Assembly (NCBI GenBank): GCA_033717875.1
Contig: JADDKJ010000013.1
Coordinates: 15,011 to 79,010 of the forward strand
Length of the DNA stretch: 64,000 bases
Direction of reading: 5' to 3'
DNA from: SBBG01 sp033717875
GTDB lineage: Bacteria; Pseudomonadota; Gammaproteobacteria; Ga0077554; Ga007554
Made by a program: the position numbers and the translations under genes. Numbering within the stretch: the first letter of the stretch is position 1; each line of letters starts with the position of its first letter. Under the pieces are notes generated by a model. It was not told where the DNA came from, did no database searches, and saw only the letters and a program-made list of their open reading frames with translations. Shown piece after piece: positions 25,658-35,550 of the stretch.

Positions 25658-26940
25658 GGTTTTTCGCGCACCATGGCGCGATAACCGATATCGGTGCGGT
25701 AATACATACCCTTCCAGGAGACCTGTTTCACAAGGTCATACGCTCGCATCTGGGCCTCGGTGACGCTGGCGCCAAGCGCACAGACGCACAACACCCGCCC
25801 TCCCGCCGTGATGACATCACCATTCTTTTCCATAGCGCCGGCGTAGAAGATCTTGCTGTCGTCCGGTTCTCTTTTGTTGAGGCCGAAGATCACATCACCC
25901 TTGCGATAATCGTCCGGGTAACCGCCCGCCGCCAGCACCACGCCCAGCGCGGGACGCGGGTCCCATTCAGCCTGCACTTGATCCAGGCACCCATCAAGCG
26001 CCGCCTCGCACAATGCCACCAGATCCGAGCGCAGCCGCATCATCACCGGCTGGGTCTCCGGGTCGCCAAAACGGCAATTAAATTCCAGTGTCTTGGGACT
26101 GCCGTCGGGCGCAATCATCACGCCGGCATAGAGAAAGCCGGTATAGGGCGTGCCTTCCTGCGCCATACCGCGCACCGTGGGTTCGATCACCTCACGCATG
26201 ATGCGCGCATGGATTTCCGGCGTCACTACCGGGGCAGGGGAATAGGCGCCCATGCCACCCGTGTTGGGGCCGAGATCGCCGTTGTCGCGCGCCTTGTGAT
26301 CCTGCGAAGTGGCAAGTGGCAGGATGTGCTCACCGTCCACCATGACGATAAAGCTCGCCTCCTCGCCTTGCAGGAATTCCTCGATCACCACCCGATGGCC
26401 CGCCGCGCCAAAGGCATTGCCCGCCAGCATATCGCGCACCGCATCGATGGCCTGTGCAGCGGTCTGGGCGATGATCACGCCCTTGCCCGCCGCCAGCCCA
26501 TCGGCCTTGACCACCAAAGGGGCGCCTAACTGGTGGATATAGGCGATGGCCTCTGTCACATCGGTGAATTTGCCATAAGCTGCCGTGGGGATGCCATGGC
26601 GCGCCATGAAGTCCTTGGCAAAGGCCTTCGATCCCTCCAATTGCGCGGCCTGCTGCGTGGGTCCGAAACAGCGCAGCCCGGCAGCGCGGAAGGCGTCCAC
26701 CACCCCCAACACCAGAGGCACTTCGGGGCCGACAATGGTCAACCCGATGCCATTGTCCCGCGCAAAGGCCAGCAGCCCTGCAATATCATCCACCGCAATC
26801 GCTACATTCTCTACCTTCGGCTCGCGCGCCGTACCCGCATTGCCGGGCGCGACATACACCTGCTCCACACTGGCCGACTGCGCCACCTTCCACGCCAGCG
26901 CATGCTCACGCCCGCCGTTACCAATGGTTAAAACTTTCAT
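25654..26940 (-). CDS. purD: Phosphoribosylamine-glycine ligase
   Basis: GAR synthetase, the second step of purine synthesis. ATG 26940 lies six bases after GGGCGGG and gives 428 residues beginning KVLTIGNGGREHALAWK. The ATP-grasp motifs VVKADGLAAGKGV and GFLYAGVMIAPDG...EFNCRFGDPETQ are intact. A TATAAT on the minus strand at 27002-27007 is the likely -10, giving a leader of about 55 bases. purL and purH are also in this window but in separate transcripts. Confidence 0.98.
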   Translation of the reverse strand: MKVLTIGNGGREHALAWKVAQSASVEQVYVAPGNAGTAREPKVENVAIAVDDIAGLLAFARDNGIGLTIVGPEVPLVLGVVDAFRAAGLRCFGPTQQAAQLEGSKAFAKDFMARHGIPTAAYGKFTDVTEAIAYIHQLGAPLVVKADGLAAGKGVIIAQTAAQAIDAVRDMLAGNAFGAAGHRVVIEEFLQGEEASFIVMVDGEHILPLATSQDHKARDNGDLGPNTGGMGAYSPAPVVTPEIHARIMREVIEPTVRGMAQEGTPYTGFLYAGVMIAPDGSPKTLEFNCRFGDPETQPVMMRLRSDLVALCEAALDGCLDQVQAEWDPRPALGVVLAAGGYPDDYRKGDVIFGLNKREPDDSKIFYAGAMEKNGDVITAGGRVLCVCALGASVTEAQMRAYDLVKQVSWKGMYYRTDIGYRAMVREKP

Positions 26941-27001
26941 TATCCCGCCCTTGCATAAACACCCGCCGCCGTACCCTATGCGGTCAGAAAAAGCCATTTG
27001 T

Positions 27002-27007
27002 ATTATA
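27002..27007 (-). promoter_or_regulatory. purD operon -10 hexamer
   Basis: A perfect TATAAT on the minus strand in the purD-yihY divergent region. No good -35 is visible at standard spacing. Confidence 0.45.
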
Positions 27008-27063
27008 GATGTGCAAGGATAACCTATCAGGCTATTCCAGGTCATCTGAACGCACGAATGATC

Positions 27064-27069
27064 TATAAT
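27064..27069 (+). promoter_or_regulatory. yihY -10 hexamer, near-leaderless
   Basis: A perfect TATAAT whose last base is only seven bases from the yihY ATG at 27077, so transcription would start at or within a base or two of the start codon. No Shine-Dalgarno is present, which agrees with a leaderless mRNA. The -35 region is weak. Confidence 0.4.
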
Positions 27070-27076
27070 CCCCTCT

Positions 27077-27958
27077 ATGCCCTACCACGAAATCTGGCGC
27101 CTGCTGCGCGACACCTTCTTCTCTTGGCTCGACGACCGGGCGCCCAGCATGGGCGCGGCGCTAGCGTTTTACACCCTGTTTTCGCTGGTACCACTGTCGA
27201 TTATCGTCATCACAATCGCTGGCGTCTTTTATGGCCAACAGGCGGCAGAAGGACAACTCGTCGCCCAGATTCAGGGGCTGATCGGCAAACAGGGCGCCAC
27301 CACCATCCAGGCGATTATCGAAAGCGCCCGTAACCCCATGGCAGGGCTTGTCACAGTGATTGTGGGTCTGGCCACATTGTTCATTACCGCAACCACAGTC
27401 TTCGTTGAACTCAAGAACAGCCTGGATCACATCTGGGGCGTCAGGGCACCTTCGAGCAGGGGCATGCTGGACATGATCGAAACGCGGCTGTTATCGTTCG
27501 GCATGATTGTGATCATCGGCCTGCTGCTGCTGGCATCGCTCGCAGTGAGTACCGCGCTTACCGCGATCGAACAACACACCGACTTACTGCCGGAAAAGAC
27601 CCATGTAGTAGCGGTACTGAACTTTGTCCTGTTTTCCGGCGCCATCACAGTGCTGTTCGCCGCCATCTACAAACTGCTGCCCGACATCGATATCGCCTGG
27701 AAGGACGTCTGGATCGGCGCTGCGCTCACCGCACTGCTGTTCACCCTCGGCAAATCAGTGATCGCCCTCTACCTCGCCAACACCCCCGTCACCTCTGCCT
27801 TCGGCGCGGCGGGATCGGCGATTGCAGGGCTGCTGTGGGTCTACTATTCCGCGCAGATCTTCTTTCTCGGCGCGGAATTCACCAAGCTGTACGCCCATCG
27901 TTACGGATCCCATCAAACACCTGAATCACGCACCGCATCGAGCGCTGAGGCCAGATAG
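27077..27958 (+). CDS. yihY: YihY/BrkB-type inner-membrane protein
   Basis: A 293-residue inner-membrane protein of the YihY family (once annotated RNase BN), six hydrophobic segments, with the conserved opening FFSWLDDRAPSMGAALAFYT and the family's LLWVYYSAQIFFLGAEFTKL near the end. Physiological role unresolved. The last 33 codons are repeated at 31702-31812 on the far side of the restriction-modification island, and the last 46 bases also encode, antisense, a copy of the sulP tail. Confidence 0.9.
   Translation: MPYHEIWRLLRDTFFSWLDDRAPSMGAALAFYTLFSLVPLSIIVITIAGVFYGQQAAEGQLVAQIQGLIGKQGATTIQAIIESARNPMAGLVTVIVGLATLFITATTVFVELKNSLDHIWGVRAPSSRGMLDMIETRLLSFGMIVIIGLLLLASLAVSTALTAIEQHTDLLPEKTHVVAVLNFVLFSGAITVLFAAIYKLLPDIDIAWKDVWIGAALTALLFTLGKSVIALYLANTPVTSAFGAAGSAIAGLLWVYYSAQIFFLGAEFTKLYAHRYGSHQTPESRTASSAEAR
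27854..27950 (+). repeat. Direct repeat, left copy, flanking the RM island
   Basis: This 97-bp sequence within the yihY 3' end matches 31702-31798 without gaps, 86 of 97 positions by my count. The two copies bracket vsr, the methyltransferase, the nuclease and the ParB-like gene. Most differences are silent in the yihY frame. Confidence 0.85.
27913..27957 (-). pseudogene. Orphan tail of sulP (left copy)
   Basis: The minus strand reads YLASALDAVRDSGV then a stop, almost the same as the last residues of the complete sulP (DLASALDAARASGV) at 31761. Upstream of it the SulP frame is lost. It is the sulP half of the duplicated yihY/sulP junction and shows that the two genes were convergent and overlapping before the island arrived. 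Confidence 0.7.
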
Positions 27959-28170
27959 GGTAGTGGTAGCGTTGGTGTGAACGCAGGACTGCCCGAGCCG
28001 CCGAAGGCACTTGCGCCCTTTGGGTATACTTGCCGCCACAATCCGCATCTGTTTGAGGGACTTGGACTTTCCCCAAGGACAGGCTTCGCGCTCCCAAATG
28101 GTTTCGCGAGAAATAGTAGCATTATCATTATTCCGTCAAAAATAATGCCGCCAAACACCTATGCGGACAG

Positions 28171-28176
28171 TATAAT
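28171..28176 (+). promoter_or_regulatory. vsr -10 hexamer
   Basis: A perfect TATAAT six bases before the vsr ATG, which would give an almost leaderless mRNA. No -35 consensus was found. Confidence 0.35.
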
Positions 28177-28182
28177 TCAAAT

Positions 28183-28605
28183 ATGGGCGATAAACTTACC
28201 CCAGAGCAGCGTAGCCGCTTGATGGCGAAGATTAAAGGCCAAAACACAGGCCCTGAGATGCTGTTACGGCAGGCATTATGGGCAGAGGGGATGCGTTACC
28301 GACTACACTGCGGTGCTTCCCTTCCTGGCAAGCCAGATATAGTTTTCGTGCGTGCAAGGCTAGCGGTATTCGTGGATGGCTGCTTTTGGCATGGTTGCCC
28401 GCTGCATGGGCATACCCCCAAATCCAGCAAGGAGTACTGGTTAGAGAAATTAAAACGTAATATGGCACGGGACAAGGACACAAACCGGAAACTTAGTGAA
28501 TTGGGCTGGCAGCCTATCCGACTATGGGAACATGAAATCAACGATGATGTTTCTGCATGCGTGAAACGCATAGCCAAGGCTGTCAGACTGCGCAAACAAC
28601 ACTAA
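28183..28605 (+). CDS. vsr: Very short patch repair endonuclease
   Basis: Vsr nicks DNA 5' of T:G mismatches produced by deamination of 5-methylcytosine. The 140-residue protein has the core GASLPGKPDIVFVRARLAVF with catalytic D52, then VDGCFWHGCPLHGHTP with the conserved histidine H70, and LGWQPIRLWEHEI. It sits 31 bp before the C5 methyltransferase whose damage it would repair, as in E. coli dcm-vsr, although here vsr comes first. Codon use and base composition are AT-richer than the neighbours, suggesting transfer. Confidence 0.95.
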   Translation: MGDKLTPEQRSRLMAKIKGQNTGPEMLLRQALWAEGMRYRLHCGASLPGKPDIVFVRARLAVFVDGCFWHGCPLHGHTPKSSKEYWLEKLKRNMARDKDTNRKLSELGWQPIRLWEHEINDDVSACVKRIAKAVRLRKQH

Positions 28606-28636
28606 CTAATAAAACAAATTTAAAGAGAAAACCACT

Positions 28637-29578
28637 ATGCCAACAGCGGTTTCGTTATTCTCGGGATGTGGCGGGTCGGACGCAGGGGTAGTTGCGGCCG
28701 GGTTTGAGGTGGTCATGGCTAATGACAAGCTCGCCTATGCGCGGGATGTGTATCTCGCCAACCATCCTGCCACCGATTATATTTTGGGGGATGTGTCCAA
28801 AGTTACAACCTTCCCCAGATCGGAGCTTTTGGTGGGATGTTACCCTTGCCAGGGCTTCAGCCAGGGAGGGGTGCGCGACCCTTCACGGCGCATCAACACC
28901 TTGTATCTGGAATTCGCACGGGCGCTTTCTTCCATACGCCCTAAGGCCTTTATCGTTGAAAACGTCTCAGGCATGGTGCGCAAGAATTATCGCCATTTGC
29001 TGGAAGACCAGTTAAGGGTTTTTACCGGGGAGGGCTACTGCGTCAAGGCAAAAGTCTTGAATGCCGCCGACTATGGCGTCGCGCAAGAGCGGCGGCGCAT
29101 TTTCATCGTCGGGCTGCGTGACGATCTGGGATTAGAGTATGAATTCCCCCAGCCCACCCATGGAGCTGGATGGGCGCAGCCCCATACCACCATACGGGAA
29201 GCCATTGGCGACCTACCCGAGTGGCCGGAGGGTGAGTTTTACGATTTGGATTTTCATTGGTACTACCTTTCTCGTGATCGGCGGCGTGGTTGGGAGCAAA
29301 CATCCAAGACTATCGTAGCCAACCCGCGCCACATGCCGCTTCACCCCTCAAGCCCGCCACTAAAAAAATTGGAGCACAATGTTTGGCAATTTGCGAATGA
29401 GGGTCGAGCGAGGCGTCTTTCCTATCGGGAGGCAGCACGAATTCAAGGTTTCGGTGATCTGAAATTTCCCGACACAGCGCCGGGAAGCTTGAACATGCGC
29501 TACACAGTGGTTGGCAATGCAGTGCCTCCTCCCTTGTTTGAAGCTGTGGCACGCGCATTGCCGGAGATTTGGGATTGA
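28637..29578 (+). CDS. DNA (cytosine-5-)-methyltransferase
   Basis: A 313-residue C5-cytosine methyltransferase. Motif I LFSGCGGSDAG (7-17), motif IV GCYPCQGFSQGG with catalytic C71, motif VI VENVSG (107-112), motif VIII QERRRIF, motif IX RRLSYREAARIQGF and motif X GNAVPPPLFEAVA are all intact, so the enzyme should be active. The target-recognition region (about 190-240) is short and gives no clue to specificity. It ends two bases before the convergent nuclease gene. With vsr it forms the modification and repair arm of the island. Confidence 0.95.
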   Translation: MPTAVSLFSGCGGSDAGVVAAGFEVVMANDKLAYARDVYLANHPATDYILGDVSKVTTFPRSELLVGCYPCQGFSQGGVRDPSRRINTLYLEFARALSSIRPKAFIVENVSGMVRKNYRHLLEDQLRVFTGEGYCVKAKVLNAADYGVAQERRRIFIVGLRDDLGLEYEFPQPTHGAGWAQPHTTIREAIGDLPEWPEGEFYDLDFHWYYLSRDRRRGWEQTSKTIVANPRHMPLHPSSPPLKKLEHNVWQFANEGRARRLSYREAARIQGFGDLKFPDTAPGSLNMRYTVVGNAVPPPLFEAVARALPEIWD

Positions 29579-29580
29579 TT

Positions 29581-30495
29581 TCAGGCGTACATCATGGATG
29601 ACACTTCATCAACGAACGCCATGGGCGGTAGCGTTGCGTGGAGGCCATACTGTTCGGAAAGCCGCATGATGCGCAGACGATCAACTATAATTGCTTGGCC
29701 AATTTCGCTCTTGCGAGCCCAGTCACCATCGAATCCCCGTAAATCCAAAGGTAAAAAGTAATAGTTAGCCCATGGATGCATCACAGGGAGCTTCCTGCTG
29801 TGCATAGACCACGAGGCCTCCATGTGCTTAAATTTCCAGTCTTCCCGCGAACAGCCACATTGGGCAAAGGAGATAGGAATGCCCTCGCGCTCATCTGCCA
29901 TACCGTGCCAGGCGATTAAATCAATACCGCCGTCGCCACTGTTGTTAGGCTTAAAATCGGAGGGTTTTATGTTTGCTGTGCAGCGTATATCGGCAGCAAC
30001 TTGAATCAGCTTTTCATACAAGTGCCCCTTATAAGGAGCTTCTGCCCCACCACCTGCCCACGTTGCGCGAACTTCGGAACCCGTTGGCATCAGACTTGAG
30101 AATACGGCGAAACAGGTTTCCTCAAAGGCTCTAGCAACTTCGCCCTTGCGGGTATTGGGTAGATGTCGCATGGATGCGGATATCAGCAGCCCAATATATA
30201 GCCGGTGAGCCACTGCACCATTATTTTCCAAAATAAGTGTGTCTTCATCTTCGGAGATTGAGAATGGATAATCCTCCTTGAACTCAAGCTTGCGAATTCC
30301 GGCAAAGTTGATGATGTCTCGCCACCGCGATTCCGTATCGGAACCATCGTCAAGACTTTGTGATCGATTCTCCAAACTAATTAAATCGCCTCGAGAGAAA
30401 CAACGGTCGGGGTGGATTAGAGCGCGTAATTCCGCAAAGTCGCACCATAAAAAAATATCCGATCCGCTCGGAGGTGTCTCCAAATTTTCTAGCAT
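29581..30495 (-). CDS. Putative PD-(D/E)XK-type restriction endonuclease
   Basis: I do not recognise the exact family. The 304-residue protein has a nuclease-like core: E161 (HLYEKLIQVAADI), then GDGGIDLIAW with D192, then ISFAQCGCSREDWKFK (208-223). This resembles the variant of the PD-(D/E)XK fold in which the last motif reads QCxxxxxW...K rather than ExK. The N-terminal 150 residues have no motif I can place. It is convergent with the C5 methyltransferase and starts three bases after the ParB-like stop, so it is the best candidate for the cutting subunit of this restriction-modification system. Confidence 0.6.
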   Translation of the reverse strand: MLENLETPPSGSDIFLWCDFAELRALIHPDRCFSRGDLISLENRSQSLDDGSDTESRWRDIINFAGIRKLEFKEDYPFSISEDEDTLILENNGAVAHRLYIGLLISASMRHLPNTRKGEVARAFEETCFAVFSSLMPTGSEVRATWAGGGAEAPYKGHLYEKLIQVAADIRCTANIKPSDFKPNNSGDGGIDLIAWHGMADEREGIPISFAQCGCSREDWKFKHMEASWSMHSRKLPVMHPWANYYFLPLDLRGFDGDWARKSEIGQAIIVDRLRIMRLSEQYGLHATLPPMAFVDEVSSMMYA

Positions 30496-30498
30496 GGA

Positions 30499-31584
30499 TT
30501 ATTCTTCTTCCATCTTTTCTCGGATGTGGTTGCGCACATCACGAATACTATCAAATAGCTCTTCAGCCATATCAGCGTGAGCCTTTGAGAACGGTCTTGT
30601 TTTTGGAAGCATGTTCCAAATTACACGGATACGCTCACCGGCTTGTCCCATGGCAGTTTGAAGCGCGGTTTGCGGGCCATCGGTATAAAGAAAAGCTTCA
30701 GATAGGCGCCCCGTATCCTTCAAAACTTGTATAGCGTCGCCACTCTCGACAATACAAGCCAGCTCTTTCAAGTTGCGTGATTCACCCAGAATCGTCCTGC
30801 CCTGCTGGTCTTTAGCAAACATCCAAGCAAAAGCACTCTTAAGGTTATCCGCTTTAAGGTTGGGCATCTCGATGTCGGTAGGGCTCTCCAGTCCCAGCCA
30901 AACCCATATCGGCTTGCGATTGAGTGCCGTGGTGAGGTAGGAAAACTCAATGTCCTCGGCACGAATCGGGAGATCAAAAAACTTCTTGTCTTCGGCGCGC
31001 TGGTAAAGTGATAGTGCAGTAAGTAATTTTCCAACGTATTCCGGTTTACTCCCGATGTCGTTAGACAAAGCTTTTAGTTGGTTTGGCTTTTCCAGATCAG
31101 GATAAAATTCATCCCGCAGCTGGGCCAGATATCTAGCCTTTGATAGGGAATCCCACTGCTTTATGCCAGTAATGTGGCGATAGCCGAGATAGCGCAGCAC
31201 CTCGCGCCGGGTTGGATAGGCGATGCAAGGAAGCTCAGTGGGCGGTATATGTTGTGCCTCGTCCCGTATGAGCTTGACACTGGTGCTACGACGCTTTGGA
31301 GGGGTAATCTCTCCGTTGAGGAGCTTTGTGGCAGCAAGCCGTCGGTTGCCTTCTACTACGATCCTCTTTCCATTCTCGTCGGCGGAAATCAGAAGCGGCT
31401 CTCCCTCGAAATAGCCTTTTTGGCCGATCGAAAGCATCAGCTCTTGAACCCCTTCGTCGTCAAACATCTCTTCAATAACGGCATCAACGGAGGTTGGGTC
31501 ATTGAGGCGATAGAAGCGTGGATTTTCTGGGTCGAAATGGAGTTCCGAGGTGGAAATGAATTGGATTTTTTGGGGTGTAGCCAT
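30499..31584 (-). CDS. ParB/Srx-fold protein in the RM operon
   Basis: A 361-residue protein whose N-terminal 100 residues match the ParB/sulfiredoxin-like fold: ELMLSIGQKGYFEGEPLLI (48-66) and the nucleotide-binding-type motif VVEGNRRLAATKLL (76-89). The rest (helical, residues 110-360) has a possible DNA-binding part (DIGSKPEYVGKLLTALSLY) like the ParB helix-turn-helix. ATG 31584 follows AGGAGAG; an ATG at 31617 has no site. It is the first gene of the operon with the nuclease. It is not a plasmid parB: no parA is nearby. Its role in restriction is unknown. Confidence 0.75.
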   Translation of the reverse strand: MATPQKIQFISTSELHFDPENPRFYRLNDPTSVDAVIEEMFDDEGVQELMLSIGQKGYFEGEPLLISADENGKRIVVEGNRRLAATKLLNGEITPPKRRSTSVKLIRDEAQHIPPTELPCIAYPTRREVLRYLGYRHITGIKQWDSLSKARYLAQLRDEFYPDLEKPNQLKALSNDIGSKPEYVGKLLTALSLYQRAEDKKFFDLPIRAEDIEFSYLTTALNRKPIWVWLGLESPTDIEMPNLKADNLKSAFAWMFAKDQQGRTILGESRNLKELACIVESGDAIQVLKDTGRLSEAFLYTDGPQTALQTAMGQAGERIRVIWNMLPKTRPFSKAHADMAEELFDSIRDVRNHIREKMEEE

Positions 31585-31639
31585 GCTCTCTCCTAATACC
31601 CCTTCAGGGCTAGCCATGCCTTGAAACGCCCGCAGATGT

Positions 31640-31688
31640 GCAGACCTTCGTGTGGGTAGTCTGCGTCGTATCCTCTGTTTTTGTCAAA
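31640..31688 (-). promoter_or_regulatory. Promoter and operator-like repeat of the ParB-like/nuclease operon
   Basis: On the minus strand TTGACA (31688-31683) is followed by an inverted repeat GCAGAC-N13-GTCTGC (31664-31659 and 31645-31640). The first arm covers the place where the -10 would be, and no better -10 is seen. This is a plausible site for a repressor that delays nuclease expression; the bound protein is unknown. Confidence 0.4.
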
Positions 31689-31701
31689 TGTCGCGAGACA
31701 C

Positions 31702-31812
31702 CAGATTTTTTTCCTCGGCGCGGAATTCACCAAGCTATACGCCCATCGTTACGGATCCCATCAAACACCGGAAGCGCGTGCCGCATCAAGCGCCGAGGCA
31801 AGGTCGGGATAG
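31702..31812 (+). pseudogene. yihY 3' fragment (right copy of direct repeat)
   Basis: It encodes QIFFLGAEFTKLYAHRYGSHQ and a variant of the YihY C-terminus ending at TAG 31812, with no upstream part of the gene. The 97 bp from 31702 to 31798 correspond to 27854-27950 at about 89% identity. It overlaps the 3' end of sulP by 52 bp on the opposite strand. Confidence 0.8.
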
Positions 31813-33397
31813 ACATTCCCCTCCCCCAGCTGCTCGATGATGTGCGCCTGAGTCAGCTTATAGGTGACACGCTCGTTGGCCTCGCAAATGATGATGCGTG
31901 TGCGGCGTTTCTGAAACAGCTTGATCATTTCAGCGAAGGCATGCATCGCCGTGGCGTCGATGAACGGCACACGCCCCAATCGGATAATCAATACTTTCAC
32001 ATCCTCATGCAATCCAGCCAGGGTACGCTCAAAGGTTTCGGCCGCGCCAAAGAAGAATGGGCCGTCGATGGAATAGATGCGCACACCCGGCGGCAGGCCG
32101 CCCTGGGCACCTTCCGGCAATGCGGTCTCGACTTCCCCCGCGGTAATGTCTTCGATACGAACCGATTCCGACATGCGCTTCATGAACAATAGCGCCGCGA
32201 GGATCACGCCGACATTGACCGCGACCACCAGATCCGCGAACACGGTGAGCGCGAAAGTGATCAGCAGCACGATTACGTCGTTGCGCGGGCCGTCGCGCAC
32301 CAGACCGATGAAATGACGCATCTCGCTCATATTGTAGGCGACCACAAACAGGATCGCGGCGAGCGCGCACAGCGGAATATGCGCCGCATAAGGCGCCAAT
32401 ACCAGTAACATCAGAAACAGCGCCACAGCGTGGGCGATACCCGCCAGAGGGCTGTTGCCGCCATTTTTGATATTCGACGCCGTACGGGCAATCGCTCCGG
32501 TGGCGGCGAAACCGCCGAACAGCGGCGTCACCATATTGGCCACGCCCTGGCCGATCAGCTCCTGATTGGAATTATGTTTGACGCCAGTCATACCGTCCGC
32601 CACCACCGCCGACAGCAAGGATTCGATGGCGCCCAACATGGCGATTGTCAACGCCGGGCCAATCAACTCTACGATACGTGTAAAACTGATCTCCGGCATT
32701 TTGAATTCAGGCAGCCCTTGCGGTATGCCACCGAAAGCGCTGCCGATGGTTTCCACCCCTTTAAACTGGAATATCGCCTGCAACGTGGTCACTACCAGCA
32801 TTGCCACCAGCGGACCAGGGATGCGTTTCAAATATTTAGGGGAGAAAATCACCAGCAACAATCCGGTGAGCGCAAGGCCCGTGGTCGCCGGGTGGGAAAG
32901 GCATTGATCAGATGCAACACCTTCTGGTGAAAGTGACCGCCAGACTCCACCGGATGCAATCCGAAAAAGTCCTTCCACTGCCCAACCCAGATGATCACCG
33001 CAATGCCGGAGGTAAATCCCACCACTACCGGGCTGGGAATAAACTTGATGATCCCGCCGAGCTTCGCCATCCCCATCACCACCAGAATCACACCTGCCAT
33101 GAGGGTGGCGATTTGCAGGCCGTCGACGCCGTATTTGGCGCTGATCCCGAAAAGAATCACAATAAACGCGCCGGTGGGACCGGCAATCTGCACCCGGCTG
33201 CCACCGAACAGTGAAACCAGGATACCAGCGAAAATCGCGGTATAGATGCCCTGTTCCGGCCTCGCCCCCGATGCAATGGCAAACGCCATCGCCAATGGCA
33301 GCGCCACGATGCCCACCGTAATCCCCGCCAGCAGGTTAGGCAGGATATGCTCGCGGCGGAACAGACCGGCGCGACGGGCTTCGAGAAAGGCGATCAA
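31761..33397 (-). pseudogene. SulP anion permease gene with a frameshift
   Basis: A SulP-family inorganic anion transporter (sulfate or bicarbonate class). The first 160 codons from TTG 33397 (behind AAGGAGG) encode the N-terminal helices (LLAGITVGIVALPLAMAFAI, GPTGAFIVILFGISAKYG). Near 32888-32900, in the stretch GGGTGGGAAAGG, the frame shifts by one base, and the remaining helices and STAS domain (VPFIDATAMHAFAEM) continue in another frame to 31761. Joined, the length of about 545 residues is normal. Either a true inactivating mutation or a sequencing error in the G run. Confidence 0.85.
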
Positions 33398-33415
33398 TTA
33401 TGGACTCCTCCTTAG

Positions 33416-33565
33416 GGAAACGCTGAGTAATTCCATCCTGGAATTTTCAGCGCACGAAAAGCAAAAATGTGATTTTTGCTTTTCTTCATGTTCAATGGCT
33501 TGGCGCCATCGAAAATGGCGGCACTGCCATGTGCCGCGCGGAAGCGCTAATAAATCAGCGCTTCC
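33416..33565. mobile_element. Miniature inverted-repeat element, family A, full copy
   Basis: A 150-bp element with ends GGAAACGCTGAGTAATTC and inverted GGAAGCGCTGATTTATTA, flanked by a perfect 4-bp duplication TTAG (33412-33415 and 33566-33569). The middle contains GAAAAGCAAAAATGTGATTTTTGC, shared in form with the copy at 55110-55262. It lies just upstream of sulP, so any sulP promoter is inside or beyond it. Confidence 0.8.
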
Positions 33566-33629
33566 TTAGAACCTGTTCCAAAAAACGGTGTTTTGGGTCT
33601 CCGTCTCGAAGAAGCTCAACAAGGCAAAA

Positions 33630-35207
<1,578 letters not shown>

Positions 35208-35274
35208 AAAGACTTCTCGGATTGGTTAATACAAGGGATTTGTTCGGGCACCGGCCAAACCGGGAGAATCCTGG

Positions 35275-35550
35275 CTAATCCAGGCCGTACTGCTGCAACT
35301 TCTTGCGCAGCGTGCTACGGTTGATGCCGAGCAGCTCGGCGGCCCGGGTCTGGTTGCCACGGGTATATTGCAGCGTCATCGCCAACAGCGGGCGCTCCAC
35401 CTCGCTCATCACCATTTCATAGAGATCGCCGGGCGGATGGCCGTCCAGATCGTCGAAATAGCGCTCCAGCGCGGTCTGTACCGCAGAGGAAAGCGGCTGT
35501 TTGCGGCGCTCCCTGGCGCGCGGCAGGCCTTCGTCGGGCGAGAGGCTCAT
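35275..35550 (-). CDS. fis: DNA-binding protein Fis
   Basis: A nucleoid-associated DNA-bending protein of 91 residues. The C-terminal helix-turn-helix TRGNQTRAAELLGINRSTLRKKLQQYGLD (63-91) is canonical. The N-terminal arm differs from enterobacterial Fis, as is usual in Betaproteobacteria. The start overlaps the dusB stop (ATGA), so the two are translationally coupled. Confidence 0.96.
   Translation of the reverse strand: MSLSPDEGLPRARERRKQPLSSAVQTALERYFDDLDGHPPGDLYEMVMSEVERPLLAMTLQYTRGNQTRAAELLGINRSTLRKKLQQYGLD

Noticed and set aside
30499..31584. Plasmid or chromosome partition parB
   Set aside because: No parA, no parS-like sites, and the gene is cotranscribed with a putative nuclease in a restriction island.
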